Shown here: positions 9,338 to 19,248 of the stretch, piece after piece
Layout: the number at the start of each line of letters is the position of its first letter
How positions within the stretch are numbered: the first letter of the stretch is position 1
NCBI RefSeq assembly: GCF_002097715.1
Contig: NZ_CP020738.1
Span: 62,001 to 126,000, forward strand
Source of the DNA: Burkholderia ubonensis subsp. mesacidophila
Lineage (GTDB): Bacteria > Pseudomonadota > Gammaproteobacteria > Burkholderiales > Burkholderiaceae
Reading direction: 5' to 3'
DNA length: 64,000 nt
Program-made: the position numbers and the translations under genes
Notes under the pieces: generated by a model
What the model was told of the DNA's origin: nothing
Seen by the model: the letters and a program-made list of their open reading frames with translations, nothing else
Databases searched by the model: none

Positions 9338-9820
9338 TTAAATAGCCTTATTGGCCTTGATGTCGTAGCCCATGCTCACAGCCCCGGCATTACCACCCCG
9401 GAAATTCTGAATCACATATTCCTGCCTCACACGAGCAAAGGACAATCGAACTTCTTCGCGCGGAACCCGCATGTTAGTGTTGCTAACAGGCTTGACCTGG
9501 GTAATGAGCACGTCCTCCATCGTGATTGCGAGATATTCGAGCGGCGCATCACCAGCCTTACGCATTACCAGTACAGCGCGTTCAATATGCTTTCCCGTCA
9601 GACAATACTGAACCAGATTCGGCGTGGCACGGTCGATGTAGTGCTCGAAGGTCAGATCGTCAACGGTGCATTTGCCTGCACCGCCGCCACTCCCCATATG
9701 CATATTAGATTGCTGGCTCACCGACCAATACCACGTCAGCACCTCGATTTCGTTCGAATGGTTGGCATCCATCGATTCGCCCGCTATGCCCGTTAGCCTC
9801 AAGAAAATATCCTGCGCCAT
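9338..9820 (-). CDS. hcp: type VI secretion Hcp-family protein (orphan)
   Basis: 160 residues; the start ATG at 9820 follows GAGAGGGGGG. The opening MAQDIFLRLTGIAGES and the blocks VLTWYWSVSQ, DLTFEHYIDRATPNL, YLAITMEDVLITQV and LSFARVRQEY are diagnostic of Hcp, the hexameric tube protein of type VI secretion. No other structural T6SS gene is nearby, so it is an orphan Hcp serving a machine encoded elsewhere. It heads a three-gene unit with the amidase and the exported small protein, and would carry the amidase in its ring lumen (established behaviour of orphan Hcps). Confidence 0.95.
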   Translation of the reverse strand: MAQDIFLRLTGIAGESMDANHSNEIEVLTWYWSVSQQSNMHMGSGGGAGKCTVDDLTFEHYIDRATPNLVQYCLTGKHIERAVLVMRKAGDAPLEYLAITMEDVLITQVKPVSNTNMRVPREEVRLSFARVRQEYVIQNFRGGNAGAVSMGYDIKANKAI

Positions 9821-9929
9821 CCCCCCTCTCAATTAGAAAACAGAAAATCAAACCAACCAAACAATGAAAGATGAAGTTTGACGCGTCAATCAGACAAAAC
9901 CGAAAAGCAGAATCCGATGTATTGCAACG

Positions 9930-10315
9930 CAGGGCAATCGCACGAAATGTCACCGACGGAGAACAGCGGTGCAGCAGACGTCGCTGGCACCCGCTTTGGG
10001 CAGGTTCAGGCAAATGCGGCGCAGGATCGCAAAGTTCTGGGTGGCGTTGTCGACACGACCCCTGCATTGGTCTTCGCCGAAGGCCATGCCCAGGCAAACC
10101 GGGCCATAAGTCCGAATCAGGCTCCCAGCACGCAAGGACATCGCAGGCGATACACCAGCGCGTTTCGATACGGTCGCAGTCCTTGTCGATGTCCTGATAC
10201 TCGGCGGCGTGGTGTTCTCTCAGGGGGGGAACCGTTACTACATCCGGCTTCGGACAGGCTTTCTAGCAGACGAAAACCTTCTTTAACGATTTACACATTT
10301 CGTGCGATTGCCCTG
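9930..10315 (-). mobile_element. internally deleted ISAs1-type insertion element with intact ends
   Basis: A 386-bp segment is bounded by perfect 21-bp inverted repeats beginning CAGGGCAATCGCACGAAA (9930-9950 and, inverted, 10295-10315). Minus-strand coding remnants include EYQDIDKDCDRIETRW and MAFGEDQCRGRVDNATQNFAI, separate pieces of an ISAs1 transposase brought together by internal deletion. A full element would be well over 1 kb. It is non-autonomous but carries the ends a full-length relative could mobilise. Its twin relic lies at 8091-8310, so the hcp island is bracketed. Confidence 0.82.
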
Positions 10316-10574
10316 CGCAACGCGCAATTCGCCTTCCAATTTCATACTTGTCCAATCGACCTTTCCCAAGGTCGATGGAATTCTTTCGCTTTCCACAACA
10401 AGCGACGCGATCGTGATTCGCATGACGCGTGCACGAACTCGTCATGCGGCAATCGGCATCGCAGGCAGGTATCGGCAATCTGAATCGAGCAGTGAAATCG
10501 CGATGTTCCGTATCGCAGTTGTCGGCGATGGAAGGGCGGCGTCCACTCGCCGCAGATATAGCTGAGGTTGCGAC
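10316..10574. other. spacer without a recognisable gene
   Basis: About 260 bases of intermediate GC between the insertion relic and the small membrane protein gene. Short open frames exist but none has a ribosome binding site or a recognisable motif. Confidence 0.4.
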
Positions 10575-10793
10575 GTGAAACAGGCTTCGCGTGCGTGGTG
10601 GAAGGACCGGTTACTGCTGTTGCTGGTTGCGCTTTTGTGTGCCGGGTTGGCGAGCGTGTTCGTTCGTATTTCGGGGAAAGAGGCGCCGACGATTATCCTG
10701 GCGATTACCATCGCCGCATTGCTCATCGAGAACCGCAGGCTTCGCAAGGCGCTGCGGCAAGCCACCGAGGAAAATCGTCGACGCGAACCATAA
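10575..10793 (+). CDS. small membrane protein, unknown
   Basis: 72 residues from a GTG at 10575 preceded by GCTGAGGTTGCGAC. Two hydrophobic stretches, LLLLLVALLCAGLASVFV and PTIILAITIAALLI, are followed by a basic, charged tail (ENRRLRKALRQATEENRRR) that looks helical. This predicts a hairpin membrane anchor with a cytosolic coiled tail. No family is recognised. The GTG start and the mixed-GC setting leave some doubt that it is real. Confidence 0.5.
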   Translation: MKQASRAWWKDRLLLLLVALLCAGLASVFVRISGKEAPTIILAITIAALLIENRRLRKALRQATEENRRREP

Positions 10794-10963
10794 GCGCGGC
10801 TTCGCGTATGGCCAACCTCCATGCCATTGCAAACGCAACATGCTGGCCGAAGGCAAAATGCCCTTCAGCGCTTTGCCGAACAGATTTTCGTAGCAGATCC
10901 GCCGCCATCCCGCCCGGCATTGATTTCCTCGCGTCGAGGTCGCCGGACACCGCTCAATGTGAA

Positions 10964-10993
10964 ACGCCCCGGCCGCATTCGCGACCGGGGCGT
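10964..10993 (-). terminator. hairpin downstream of hpnM
   Basis: Nine-base perfect arms (ACGCCCCGG and CCGGGGCGT, 12-base loop), about 110 bases past the hpnM stop. There is only a weak T-rich tail on the minus strand, so termination is likely but not certain. Confidence 0.6.
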
Positions 10994-11103
10994 CATGGTT
11001 TCAGTGTTCACGTTCCGCTGGTTGGCGTCTCGACAGCAAAAGACTAAGCTAAGCGAGCCGGCCGCCGAAGGGCCGCATTCCAGTCGCGAATCGCGCCCGA
11101 CCG

Positions 11104-11700
11104 TCAGTTCGTCCGTGCGTTGTGCTTCTGCAGGAACGCGATCAGGCCGTCGATGCCGCCCTGCGCGAGCTGGCTCTTGAACTGCCCCTGGTAGACCTGG
11201 ATCAGCCACGCGCCCGACATGTCGATGTCGTAGATCTTCCAGTCGTTGCCGATCTTGCCGAGCCGGTAGCCGACCGACTGGCTGTCGCCCGGCGTCGTCA
11301 CCGTCGACTGCACGAGCGCGTCGGCGCCCGACGCGCCGCCCGCCTTGAACGAGAACTTCGCGTCCTGGTTGCCGAGCTGCGCGAGCGACGCGGCGTAGGT
11401 GCGCGTCATCAGCAGCTTGAACTGCTTGTACAGCTCCTGCTGCTGTTGCGGCGTCGCCTGCTTCCACGCGTCGCCGACCGCGATGCGGGTCGTGCGCTCG
11501 AAGTTCGTCGCCGGCAGGAAGCGCGCCTCGACCACCTGCGTGACCTTCGTCATGTCGCCGCCGCGCGCGACCGGATCGGCCTTCATCGCATTGACGGTGC
11601 CCTCGACCGCATTGCGAACCACGTCGACCGGCGCACTCTGCGCGAAAGCGGAAATCGACACGGTGGCCGCGGCGAGAAAAGCAAACAGATGACGTTTCAT
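11104..11700 (-). CDS. hpnM: MlaC/Ttg2D-family periplasmic lipid-binding protein, hopanoid-associated (HpnM)
   Basis: 198 residues. The start MKRHLFAFLAAATVSISAFAQ is a Sec signal peptide cleaved after AFA-Q; the frame is open upstream but the signal peptide fixes the start. The mature protein has the MlaC pattern: RFLPATNFERTTRIAVGDAWKQAT, then QFKLLMTRTYAASL and DWKIYDIDMSGAWLIQVYQGQF. MlaC proteins ferry phospholipid across the periplasm. Here it is divergent from an RND exporter and an MlaA lipoprotein, beside squalene-hopene genes. That is the hpnM/hpnN arrangement thought to move hopanoids to the outer membrane. Confidence 0.85.
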   Translation of the reverse strand: MKRHLFAFLAAATVSISAFAQSAPVDVVRNAVEGTVNAMKADPVARGGDMTKVTQVVEARFLPATNFERTTRIAVGDAWKQATPQQQQELYKQFKLLMTRTYAASLAQLGNQDAKFSFKAGGASGADALVQSTVTTPGDSQSVGYRLGKIGNDWKIYDIDMSGAWLIQVYQGQFKSQLAQGGIDGLIAFLQKHNARTN

Positions 11701-12030
11701 ACGGATATCGCACTCGCTAAGGAAAGACGGACGGCGCGGCGCGCCGTCCAGTCGACGCAAGTATACCGGGCCTGACGCACGCCTGCCGCGCGGTGACCGA
11801 CTGTTACCTTTGCGCCGGATTGTCACAGGCGCAGCCGAAAGCAGCGCCCGGGCGCGGGTCCGAGGAAAGTAAACAAACGCTTACTTATGACGGGAATACG
11901 GCCCGGCGCCGATTCCCCCTCCACCGCGAAAAGATTCTTCCGGCCCCACAGCGCCCAACGTCACGACCGACGCCCCGCTGCGCCGGTATACTTGGACACT
12001 TTGCCTTTTAGAGCCACACCCCACCGCCTC

Positions 12031-14664
12031 ATGGTGACCTCTCTCATCATTCGACTCGTCGCGTGGTCGGTCCGACGCCCGGTCTGGGTCGTCGCGCTGT
12101 CGCTGATCATCGCCGCCCTGAGCGGCGTCTACGTCGCGCGTCACTTCAAGATCAACACGGACATCAGCAAGCTCGTCGACGCGGAGCCCCAATGGGCGGC
12201 GCTCGGCAAGGGCATCGACCGCGCGTTCCCGCAACGCGACGGCACGATCCTCGCGGTCGTCGAGGCGCCCGCGCCCGAATTCGCGACCGCCGCCGCGCAT
12301 GCGCTGACGGCCGCGCTCCAGAAGCAGGCCGAAGCCGGCCGCATCGGCCAGGTCGCCGAGCCCGGCGGCGGCCCGTTCTTCGAGCACAACGGGCTGCTGT
12401 TCCTGCCGCCGCAGGAAGTGGCGGACACCACGTCGCAACTCGCGCGCGCCCGCCCGCTCGTCAACGAGCTCGCGAAGAACCCGAGCCTGACCGGGCTCGC
12501 GACCACGCTGTCGACGACGCTCGGCCAGCCGCTGCTGACCGGCCAGGTGAAGCTGCCGGCGATGGCCAAGCTGCTGTCGCGCAGCGCCGCGACCGTCGAC
12601 GACGTGCTGGCCGGCAAGCCCGCCGCGTTCTCGTGGCGCGCGCTCGTCGACAACGACGCCGCGAAGCAGCCCGCGCGCGCGTTCGTCACCGTGCAGCCGG
12701 TCGTCAACTACGGCGCGCTGAAGGCCGGCGAGGAAACGAGCCGGACGATCCGCGACACCGCGCGCACGCTCGACCTCGAGAAGCGCTTCGGCGCGGTCGT
12801 GCGGCTGACCGGCGAGCAGCCGCTCGCCGACGACGAATTCGCGTCGGTGCAGGACGGCGCGGCGCTCAACGGCGCCGTCACGCTGCTCGTCGTGCTCGGC
12901 ATCCTGTGGCTCGCGCTGCGCTCGAAGCGGATGATCGGCTCGGTGATCGTCACGCTGTTCGTCGGCCTCGTCGTGACCGCCGCGCTCGGCCTGATGCTGG
13001 TCGGCTCGCTGAACATGATCTCGGTCGCGTTCATGGTGCTGTTCGTCGGCCTTGGCGTCGATTTCTCGATCCAGTACGGCGTGAAGTACCGCGAGGAGCG
13101 CTTCCGCGACCCGCGCATCGACCACGCGCTGATCGGCGCCGCGCACTCGATGGGCATGCCGCTCGCGCTCGCGACCGCGGCGGTCGCGGCCAGCTTCTTC
13201 TCGTTCATCCCGACCGCGTATCGCGGCGTGTCCGAGCTCGGCCTGATCGCGGGCGTCGGCATGTTCGTCGCGCTGGCCACCACCGTCACGCTGCTGCCCG
13301 CGCTGCTGCGCCTGTTCGCGCCGCCGGGCGAATCGAAGACGCCGGGCTTTCCGGCTCTCGCGCCGATCGACGAGTTCCTCGACGTGCACCGCAAGCCGAT
13401 CCTGATCGGCACGCTCGCGGTCGTGATCGGCGCGCTGCCGCTGCTCAAGTTCCTGCACTTCGATTTCAACCCGCTGCACCTGAAGGACCCGAACAGCGAA
13501 TCGATGGCGACGCTGCTCGCGCTGAAGGATTCGCCGGAGGCGTCGGTCAACGACGTCACGCTGCTCGCGCCGTCGCTCGCCGAAGCCGACGCGGCCGCGA
13601 AGCGCCTCGACGCGCTGCCCGAAGTCGGCCGCACGACGACGCTGTCGACCTTCATCCCCGCCGACCAGCCGGCCAAGCGCGCGTCGATCGCCGCCGCCGC
13701 GAGCGAGCTGCTGCCCGCGCTGACCCAGCCCGCCGCGCCGCCGGCGACCGACGCGCAGCGCGTCGCCGCGCTCAAGCGCGTGTCGGACCTGCTGGGCTAC
13801 GCGGCCGAGGATCATCCGGGCCCGGGCGCGGCCGCCGCGCAACACCTGTCGGCGTCGCTCGCGAAGCTCGCGGCCGCCGACGCCGCGACGCGCGACCGCG
13901 CCGAGCGCGCGTTCTCCGATACGCTGCGCACCGCGCTCGGCCAGCTCGCGACGCTGCTCCAGCCGCAGGAGATCACGCGCGATTCGCTGCCGCCGCAGCT
14001 CGTGCGCGACTGGATCGCGCCGGACGGCCATGCGCTCGTGCAGATCTCGCCGAAGGTGCCGAAGGGCGTCGACCCGGGCGACGACACGATGCTGCGCCGC
14101 TTCGCGACGGCCGTGAAGGCCGCCGAGCCGGGCGCGATCGGCGGGCCGATCTCGATCCTGCATTCGGCCGACACGATCATCAACGCGTTCCTGCATGCGG
14201 CGCTGTGGTCGATCGTGTCGATCACGATCCTGCTGTGGATCACGCTGCGCCGCTTCGGCGACGTGCTGCGCACGCTGGTGCCGCTGCTCGTGTCGGGCGT
14301 CGTGACGCTCGAGCTGTGCGTCGTGTTCGGCATGTCGCTCAACTTCGCCAACATCATCGCGCTGCCGCTGATGCTCGGCGTCGGCGTCGCGTTCAAGGTG
14401 TATTTCGTGATGGCGTGGCGCGCCGGGCAGACCGGCCTGCTGCATTCGAGCCTCACGCACGCGGTGCTGTTCAGCGCCGCGACAACGGCCACCGCATTCG
14501 GCAGTCTGTGGCTGTCGCATCACCCCGGCACGTCCAGCATGGGCAAGCTGCTCGCACTCGCGCTGACGTGTACGCTGATCGGCGCCGTGGTGTTCCAGCC
14601 GGTACTCATGGGCAAACCGCGCGTGAAGCGCGCGAAGAACCAATCGCAGGGAATCAATGAATAA
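12031..14664 (+). CDS. hpnN: hopanoid-associated RND/MMPL transporter HpnN
   Basis: 877 residues from the ATG at 12031 ([19 protein letters not shown]); upstream in-frame starts lack any support. The architecture is RND/MMPL: one N-terminal helix, a large periplasmic loop, a block of helices (about residues 285-440, including [24 protein letters not shown]), a second loop, and a final helix block (about 720-860). The [13 protein letters not shown] stretch carries the conserved Asp of the proton relay. HpnN exports hopanoids from inner to outer membrane in other bacteria. It overlaps mlaA by eight bases, so they are co-translated. Confidence 0.88.
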   Translation: MVTSLIIRLVAWSVRRPVWVVALSLIIAALSGVYVARHFKINTDISKLVDAEPQWAALGKGIDRAFPQRDGTILAVVEAPAPEFATAAAHALTAALQKQAEAGRIGQVAEPGGGPFFEHNGLLFLPPQEVADTTSQLARARPLVNELAKNPSLTGLATTLSTTLGQPLLTGQVKLPAMAKLLSRSAATVDDVLAGKPAAFSWRALVDNDAAKQPARAFVTVQPVVNYGALKAGEETSRTIRDTARTLDLEKRFGAVVRLTGEQPLADDEFASVQDGAALNGAVTLLVVLGILWLALRSKRMIGSVIVTLFVGLVVTAALGLMLVGSLNMISVAFMVLFVGLGVDFSIQYGVKYREERFRDPRIDHALIGAAHSMGMPLALATAAVAASFFSFIPTAYRGVSELGLIAGVGMFVALATTVTLLPALLRLFAPPGESKTPGFPALAPIDEFLDVHRKPILIGTLAVVIGALPLLKFLHFDFNPLHLKDPNSESMATLLALKDSPEASVNDVTLLAPSLAEADAAAKRLDALPEVGRTTTLSTFIPADQPAKRASIAAAASELLPALTQPAAPPATDAQRVAALKRVSDLLGYAAEDHPGPGAAAAQHLSASLAKLAAADAATRDRAERAFSDTLRTALGQLATLLQPQEITRDSLPPQLVRDWIAPDGHALVQISPKVPKGVDPGDDTMLRRFATAVKAAEPGAIGGPISILHSADTIINAFLHAALWSIVSITILLWITLRRFGDVLRTLVPLLVSGVVTLELCVVFGMSLNFANIIALPLMLGVGVAFKVYFVMAWRAGQTGLLHSSLTHAVLFSAATTATAFGSLWLSHHPGTSSMGKLLALALTCTLIGAVVFQPVLMGKPRVKRAKNQSQGINE

Positions 14665-15595
14665 CAGAACCATTGCGGCCACCGTCGCCGCTGGCGCGCT
14701 GCTGAGCGGCTGCGCGACCGGCCCCAACCGCAATCCGTCCGATCCGCTCGAGCCGATGAACCGCGCGGTGTACACGTTCAACGACACCGTCGACCGGAAC
14801 ATCGCGGTGCCGATCGCGAAGGGCTACCAGAAGGTCACGCCGACGCCGGTGCGCACGGCGATCAGCAACTTCTTCTCGAACCTCGGCGACCTCGGCAACA
14901 TCGCGAACAACCTGCTGCAGTTGCGGATCACCGATGCGACGCAGGATTTGATGCGCGTCGCGATGAATTCGCTGTTCGGCGTCGGCGGCCTGATCGACAT
15001 CGCGACGCCCGCGGGGCTGCCGAAGCATCACCAGGATTTCGGCCTGACGCTCGCGCGCTGGGGCGTGCCGTCCGGCCCGTACCTGGTGCTGCCGGTGTTC
15101 GGGCCGAGCACGATCCGCGACGGCGTCGGCCGCGCGGTCGACGTGCGCTTCAACCTGCTCAACTACATCGAGCCGGCCGCGCGCAATCCGATGTACGTGA
15201 TGCAGTTCATCAGCGCGCGTTCGGACCTGCTCGGCGCGACCGACCTGCTGAAGCAGGCCGCGCTCGATCCGTATTCGTTCGTGCGCGATGCATACCTGCA
15301 GCAGCGCAAGTCGCTGACCTACAAGGGCGAGTCCGCGCCGAGCGCGCTGCCGCAATATAACGAGCCGGATGAATCGAGCGGCGAGGCGGCGCCGGGCGGC
15401 AAGCCCGCGAACACGCCGGCTGCGCCCGGGTTGCCGAGCTATGAGGATCCGGGCGAGTCGGGCGGGGCGCCGGCCAATGCACCGGCCACGGCAGGGTTGC
15501 CGCAATACGCCGATCCGGGCGCGGACAACGCGATGCCGGCGAGCGGCGCGACAGCGGCGCCTGCGGTGCCTGCGAGCATTCCCGCGGCACAGTAA
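14657..15595 (+). CDS. mlaA: MlaA/VacJ-family outer-membrane lipoprotein
   Basis: 312 residues with a lipoprotein signal: lipobox LLSG-C, Cys19. The body is Mla[64 protein letters not shown]. It forms the outer-membrane channel partner of MlaC-type carriers. The C-terminal 75 residues are an added Pro/Ala-rich tail with three imperfect repeats ([36 protein letters not shown]). It overlaps hpnN by eight bases. Together with hpnM this makes a dedicated lipid route, distinct from a housekeeping mla operon (inference from context). Confidence 0.92.
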   Translation: MNNRTIAATVAAGALLSGCATGPNRNPSDPLEPMNRAVYTFNDTVDRNIAVPIAKGYQKVTPTPVRTAISNFFSNLGDLGNIANNLLQLRITDATQDLMRVAMNSLFGVGGLIDIATPAGLPKHHQDFGLTLARWGVPSGPYLVLPVFGPSTIRDGVGRAVDVRFNLLNYIEPAARNPMYVMQFISARSDLLGATDLLKQAALDPYSFVRDAYLQQRKSLTYKGESAPSALPQYNEPDESSGEAAPGGKPANTPAAPGLPSYEDPGESGGAPANAPATAGLPQYADPGADNAMPASGATAAPAVPASIPAAQ

Positions 15596-15621
15596 CGCCG
15601 CGACGGCCGGAAGGCGATCAG

Positions 15622-15649
15622 GAGCGCTGCTCGATGCAGCGCTCTTTTT
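15622..15649 (+). terminator. Rho-independent terminator of hpnN-mlaA
   Basis: GAGCGCTGC-TCGAT-GCAGCGCTC followed by five T, 27 bases after the mlaA stop. Confidence 0.9.
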
Positions 15650-15720
15650 CATGGTGGACGTCGCAATCGCGTCCCGATCACGGCCCCGGCTGGCTGCTCC
15701 GGGTCGTGACCGAATTCAAC

Positions 15721-16107
15721 CTATTCGGACAAAACGCCGTTGTTCTTCTTCGAATCAGGCGAGTATGAGACGAACGCGTTGTCGTCCACCGTCTCGACGT
15801 GCAGCCGACCGCATTCGGAACACTCATATGCGGTGCGTCTCAAATCGATGAGCCTGCACAGCAGATGGTCGTGAAGCACGTTTCCGTGATCGAGTTGAAG
15901 GGATAGGTAGTCTTCCGTGTAGCCGCGACTCAACAACCACGAACGAACGCTTCCTTGCTCAGCGGCAACGACATAGCTCTGCAGTTCGCTCACCAGCCAA
16001 TCCGAGAACGGCTCGCTAAAGGAATCCTTCAACAGGGCGGCCTTGTAGGGCAGGGAATTCGTGTTATCGCAGATTACGTTTCCGCACTGACAACCAAGCT
16101 TGCTCAT
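15721..16107 (-). CDS. hypothetical protein with CxC and CxxC pairs
   Basis: 128 residues; not recognised. An N-terminal CQCGNVICDNT and a late CSECGRLHVET give two Cys pairs that could bind zinc, around a helical middle (EPFSDWLVSELQSYVVAAEQGS). Lower GC than its surroundings. It resembles the short orphan proteins found beside polymorphic-toxin immunity genes, but nothing in the sequence proves this. It lies between the mlaA terminator and the second small gene on the same strand. Confidence 0.65.
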   Translation of the reverse strand: MSKLGCQCGNVICDNTNSLPYKAALLKDSFSEPFSDWLVSELQSYVVAAEQGSVRSWLLSRGYTEDYLSLQLDHGNVLHDHLLCRLIDLRRTAYECSECGRLHVETVDDNAFVSYSPDSKKNNGVLSE

Positions 16108-16167
16108 TGCTGCGCCCTCGGACTATCGTCAATAAAGTTGCAAATCGAGTTGATCGCGGCTCGCTTC

Positions 16168-16452
16168 CTACATATCGGCGTCACGCACCTCACAGCCCAG
16201 CGCAAGGCTCAACCTCGCGCAAATTACCGTCATCCAACCCGTCCATAACCCCGACTCGACCTGGCCAGAGAAACAGAGCCCGCTGGGCTCCGCCGATACC
16301 GTGATACACCGGGCATCGCCCTCACGGCCGTACCAGCATGCGTCGTTCGGATCCCCCATCCAGCCGTCCAGTGTCTTATAGACGGCGGCCACCCTCTGCC
16401 AGTCTTCTTCCGACAAGTAGGGCGAGACATTCAACGTGATGGATTGGCGCAT
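16168..16452 (-). CDS. hypothetical small protein, immunity-like
   Basis: 94 residues from the ATG at 16452 (MRQSITLNVSPYLSEEDW), preceded by AAAAGG. It contains ACWYGREGDARCITVSAEPSGLCFSGQV, with three Cys and several Trp. This is a compact globular pattern often seen in orphan immunity proteins, though the family is not recognised. It is 60 bases upstream of the 128-residue gene on the same strand; both have lower GC than the hpn genes on either side. Confidence 0.6.
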   Translation of the reverse strand: MRQSITLNVSPYLSEEDWQRVAAVYKTLDGWMGDPNDACWYGREGDARCITVSAEPSGLCFSGQVESGLWTGWMTVICARLSLALGCEVRDADM

Positions 16453-16552
16453 GAGAAAACCTTTTGCATGAAGGCGCGCGCGACGGCACGCATCGCCGTC
16501 GCGACGGATGCCGTTCATTCGAAGAGAAAAGTAGGGAAACGGAAACGTCCGC

Positions 16553-17260
16553 TCAACCGACCCGCAGCGCCCCCGCGCGGCCGAACGCATGCCGCGCCTG
16601 GATCAGCGTCGTGCGCGCCGCGCGCGCATCGCCCGCGACCTGCAGCAGCGGGCCGAGCTGGGAAGGTTGCTTGATGAGTTCGCGCAGGATCGGCAGGATC
16701 GCGGTGCTGCCGTCATCGCGCAGCCCGGCCGTCGCGGCGCTCGGCAACGTGCGCCACGCCGGGTCGACGATCGCGCGGCACACCGCGAACGGCACGCCGC
16801 GCGCCGCCGCGAAGGCCGCGGCGATGTGCGACTCCATGTCGACGGCCAGCGCGCCTTTCGCGCGATACAGCGACGCCTTGTCCTGCTCGCTGATGACCGG
16901 CGCGCCGACGGCCGCCATCACGCCGCGCGTGACGCGCGGCCAGACCGGCGTGTCATGCAGCGCGCCGACGAGCCGCGCGCTCCACGCGACGTCCGTCTGC
17001 ACGCGGCCGAACGGCCCGTCGATCGCGTCGGCGATCACGAGCGCGCCCGGCGCGAGGTCGGGCGCGAGCCCGCCCGCCGTGCCGAAGCTGATGATGCCCG
17101 CGCAGCCGCGCGCGGTCGCTTCGGTCAGCGCACGCTCGAGCCGATCGGCGCGCGCGGCGAACACCGCCTCGACGCCGTCGCCGCCCGCGATGCGCGCCTC
17201 GAACGCCATCCCCGTCACCGCGATGACGGGCAGCGTGCCGGTGTGCTTCGACGCCGTCAC
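16553..17260 (-). CDS. hpnG: hopanoid-associated nucleoside phosphorylase HpnG
   Basis: 235 residues of the nucleoside phosphorylase/MTA-SAH nucleosidase fold: GIISFGTAGGLAPDL (phosphate/substrate loop), then ALAVDMESHIAAAFAA with the ribose-binding Met-Glu. HpnG removes adenine from adenosylhopane to give ribosylhopane (phosphoribosylhopane) in extended-hopanoid synthesis. It is the last gene of hpnD-hpnE-shc-hpnG and starts three bases after the cyclase stop. Confidence 0.9.
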   Translation of the reverse strand: MTASKHTGTLPVIAVTGMAFEARIAGGDGVEAVFAARADRLERALTEATARGCAGIISFGTAGGLAPDLAPGALVIADAIDGPFGRVQTDVAWSARLVGALHDTPVWPRVTRGVMAAVGAPVISEQDKASLYRAKGALAVDMESHIAAAFAAARGVPFAVCRAIVDPAWRTLPSAATAGLRDDGSTAILPILRELIKQPSQLGPLLQVAGDARAARTTLIQARHAFGRAGALRVG

Positions 17261-17263
17261 GCG

Positions 17264-19237
17264 TTACATCCCGACCGTCACGCGCGTCGCGTTGGCGCGC
17301 TTCAGGTTGCGGTAGCGCGCGAGCGCCCACAGCGGGAAGAACTTGCGGTAGCCGTGGTAGCGCAGGTAGAACACGCGCGGGAAGCCGGTCGCCGTGAAGC
17401 GCGTCTCGTCCCACAGCCCGTGTTCCTTCTGCTCGGCGATCAGGTAGTCGATCCCGCGCGCGACCGCCGGATGGTTCACCTCGCCGGCCGCCATCAGGCC
17501 GAGCAGCGCCCAGGCCGTCTGCGACGACGTGCTCGGCGCCTGCTCGTAGCCGCGGTAGTTGAGCTTGTAGCTGTCGCCGTCCTCGCCCCAGCCGCCGTCC
17601 TTGTTCTGGACCGACAGCAGCCACTGCGCGCCGCGCTTCATGCGCGGATCGTCCGGGCCGAGGCCGGCCGCGTTCAGCGAGCACAGCGCGGTCCACGTGC
17701 CGTACACGAAGTTCATCCCCCAGCGGCCGTACCAGCTGCCGTCCGGCTCCTGCTCCTTCAGCATGTAGTCGAGCGAGCGGCGCGCCGCCTCGCTGTTCGC
17801 GGCCGTCTCGCCGAGCTGCGACAGCATCGACAGGCAGCGGCCCGACACGTCCGCCGTCGGCGGATCGAGCAGGGCGCCGTGATCGGAGAACGGGATATTG
17901 TTCAGGTAGTACTGCGTGTTTTCCGGCTCGAACGCGCCCCAGCCGCCATCGCTGCTCTGCATGCCGACGACCCACTCGCGCGCGCGCGAGATCGACTCGC
18001 GGTACGCGTCCGAGTGCCGGAGCTTCTCGACGCGGTCCATCGCCATCACGACCACGGCCGTATCGTCGACGTCCGGGTAATGCGGGTTCGCGTACTGGAA
18101 CGCCCAGCCGCCGGGCCGCACGTTCGGGCGGCGCGAGATCCAGTCGCCGCGCACGTCGAGGATCTGCAGCGGACGCAGCCATTCGAGACCGCGCACCACG
18201 GCGTCTTCCGCGCGCGGGTCGCCCGTCTCGAGCAGCGCGTGCGCCGCGAGCGACGTATCCCACACCGGCGACAGGCATGGCTGGCAGTACGCTTCGTCGT
18301 CGTGCACGACGAGCAGCTTCTCGACCGACTTGCGTGCGATCGCGCGGTTCGGATGGTCTTCCGGATAGCCGAGCGCGTCGTACATCATCACCGAGTTGGC
18401 CATCGCCGGATAGATCGCGCCGAGGCCGTCCTCGCCGTTCAGGCGCTCGTCGACGAACGCAACCGCCTGGCGGATCGCGCGTTCGCGCGTGTAGCTCGGG
18501 AACAGGCCGTCGACCGCGCGCAGCGCGTGATCGACGACGCGGAAGAACGCGAACCAGCCGGCGCTCTGGTGGCCCTGGCGCGGCAGCAGCCCCGCGTTGA
18601 CGGGCGGATCGATGAACAGCTCGTCGATGCGCACGCCGCGCGGGTTCTTCGCGATCGGCCGCTTCGCGTTCAGCACGAGCAGCGGCACGATCACCGTGCG
18701 CGCCCAGTACGACACCTTCGACAGGTGGAACGGGAACCACTGCGGCAGCAGCATGATCTCGACCGGCATCATCGGCACCGCGCGCCACGGAATCGCGCCG
18801 TATAGCGCAAGCTGGATGCGCGTGAACACGTTCGACATCTCGGCGCCGCCCATCGCGTGGATCGCGCGGCGCGCACGCTGCATGTGCTCGGCGTTCTCGT
18901 CGTCGCCGATCACCTTCAGCGCGAAGTACGCCTTCACGCTCGCGCTGATGTTCGGCGCGCCGTCGGTGAACAGCGGCCAGCCGCCGTCCGGCTGCTGGAT
19001 GCGGCGCAGATAGCGGCCGATCTTCTGTTCGAGCTCGAGGTTCGGCGTTTCGCCGAGATAGTGGACGAGCAGGATGTACTCGGCCGGAATCGTCGAATCC
19101 GCTTCGAGTTCGTAGACCCAGTGCCCGTCGGCTTGCTGCGCGTCGAGCAGCGCGTCGGTCGCGCGTGCGACGGCAGCGTCGAGGTCGGCCGCCGCGGTGG
19201 CGGTGGCCAGGGTTGGCATATCAGTGAGATCGTTCAT
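17264..19237 (-). CDS. shc: squalene-hopene cyclase
   Basis: 657 residues from the ATG at 19237 (MNDLTDMPTLATA) behind AGAGAGGGACCG; upstream frame extension is ignored. It cyclises squalene to hopene/hopanol at the inner membrane. The acid motif DVDDTA is present near residue 388, and repeated QW motifs (Q-x-x-DGGWG type) recur, for example QSSDGGWGAFE, QEPDGSWYGRWG and QNKDGGWGEDGDSYK. Length is normal for the family. It is third in the hpnD-hpnE-shc-hpnG operon. Confidence 0.97.
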   Translation of the reverse strand: MNDLTDMPTLATATAAADLDAAVARATDALLDAQQADGHWVYELEADSTIPAEYILLVHYLGETPNLELEQKIGRYLRRIQQPDGGWPLFTDGAPNISASVKAYFALKVIGDDENAEHMQRARRAIHAMGGAEMSNVFTRIQLALYGAIPWRAVPMMPVEIMLLPQWFPFHLSKVSYWARTVIVPLLVLNAKRPIAKNPRGVRIDELFIDPPVNAGLLPRQGHQSAGWFAFFRVVDHALRAVDGLFPSYTRERAIRQAVAFVDERLNGEDGLGAIYPAMANSVMMYDALGYPEDHPNRAIARKSVEKLLVVHDDEAYCQPCLSPVWDTSLAAHALLETGDPRAEDAVVRGLEWLRPLQILDVRGDWISRRPNVRPGGWAFQYANPHYPDVDDTAVVVMAMDRVEKLRHSDAYRESISRAREWVVGMQSSDGGWGAFEPENTQYYLNNIPFSDHGALLDPPTADVSGRCLSMLSQLGETAANSEAARRSLDYMLKEQEPDGSWYGRWGMNFVYGTWTALCSLNAAGLGPDDPRMKRGAQWLLSVQNKDGGWGEDGDSYKLNYRGYEQAPSTSSQTAWALLGLMAAGEVNHPAVARGIDYLIAEQKEHGLWDETRFTATGFPRVFYLRYHGYRKFFPLWALARYRNLKRANATRVTVGM

Positions 19238-19248
19238 CGGTCCCTCTC

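Noticed and set aside
11881..14802. A 973-codon open frame antisense to hpnN, and similar long frames antisense to glcB, kbl-tdh and the sensor kinases
   Set aside because: They are shadows caused by GC-rich third positions: low-complexity Arg/Ala/His proteins with no motif, while the opposite strand encodes clear enzymes.
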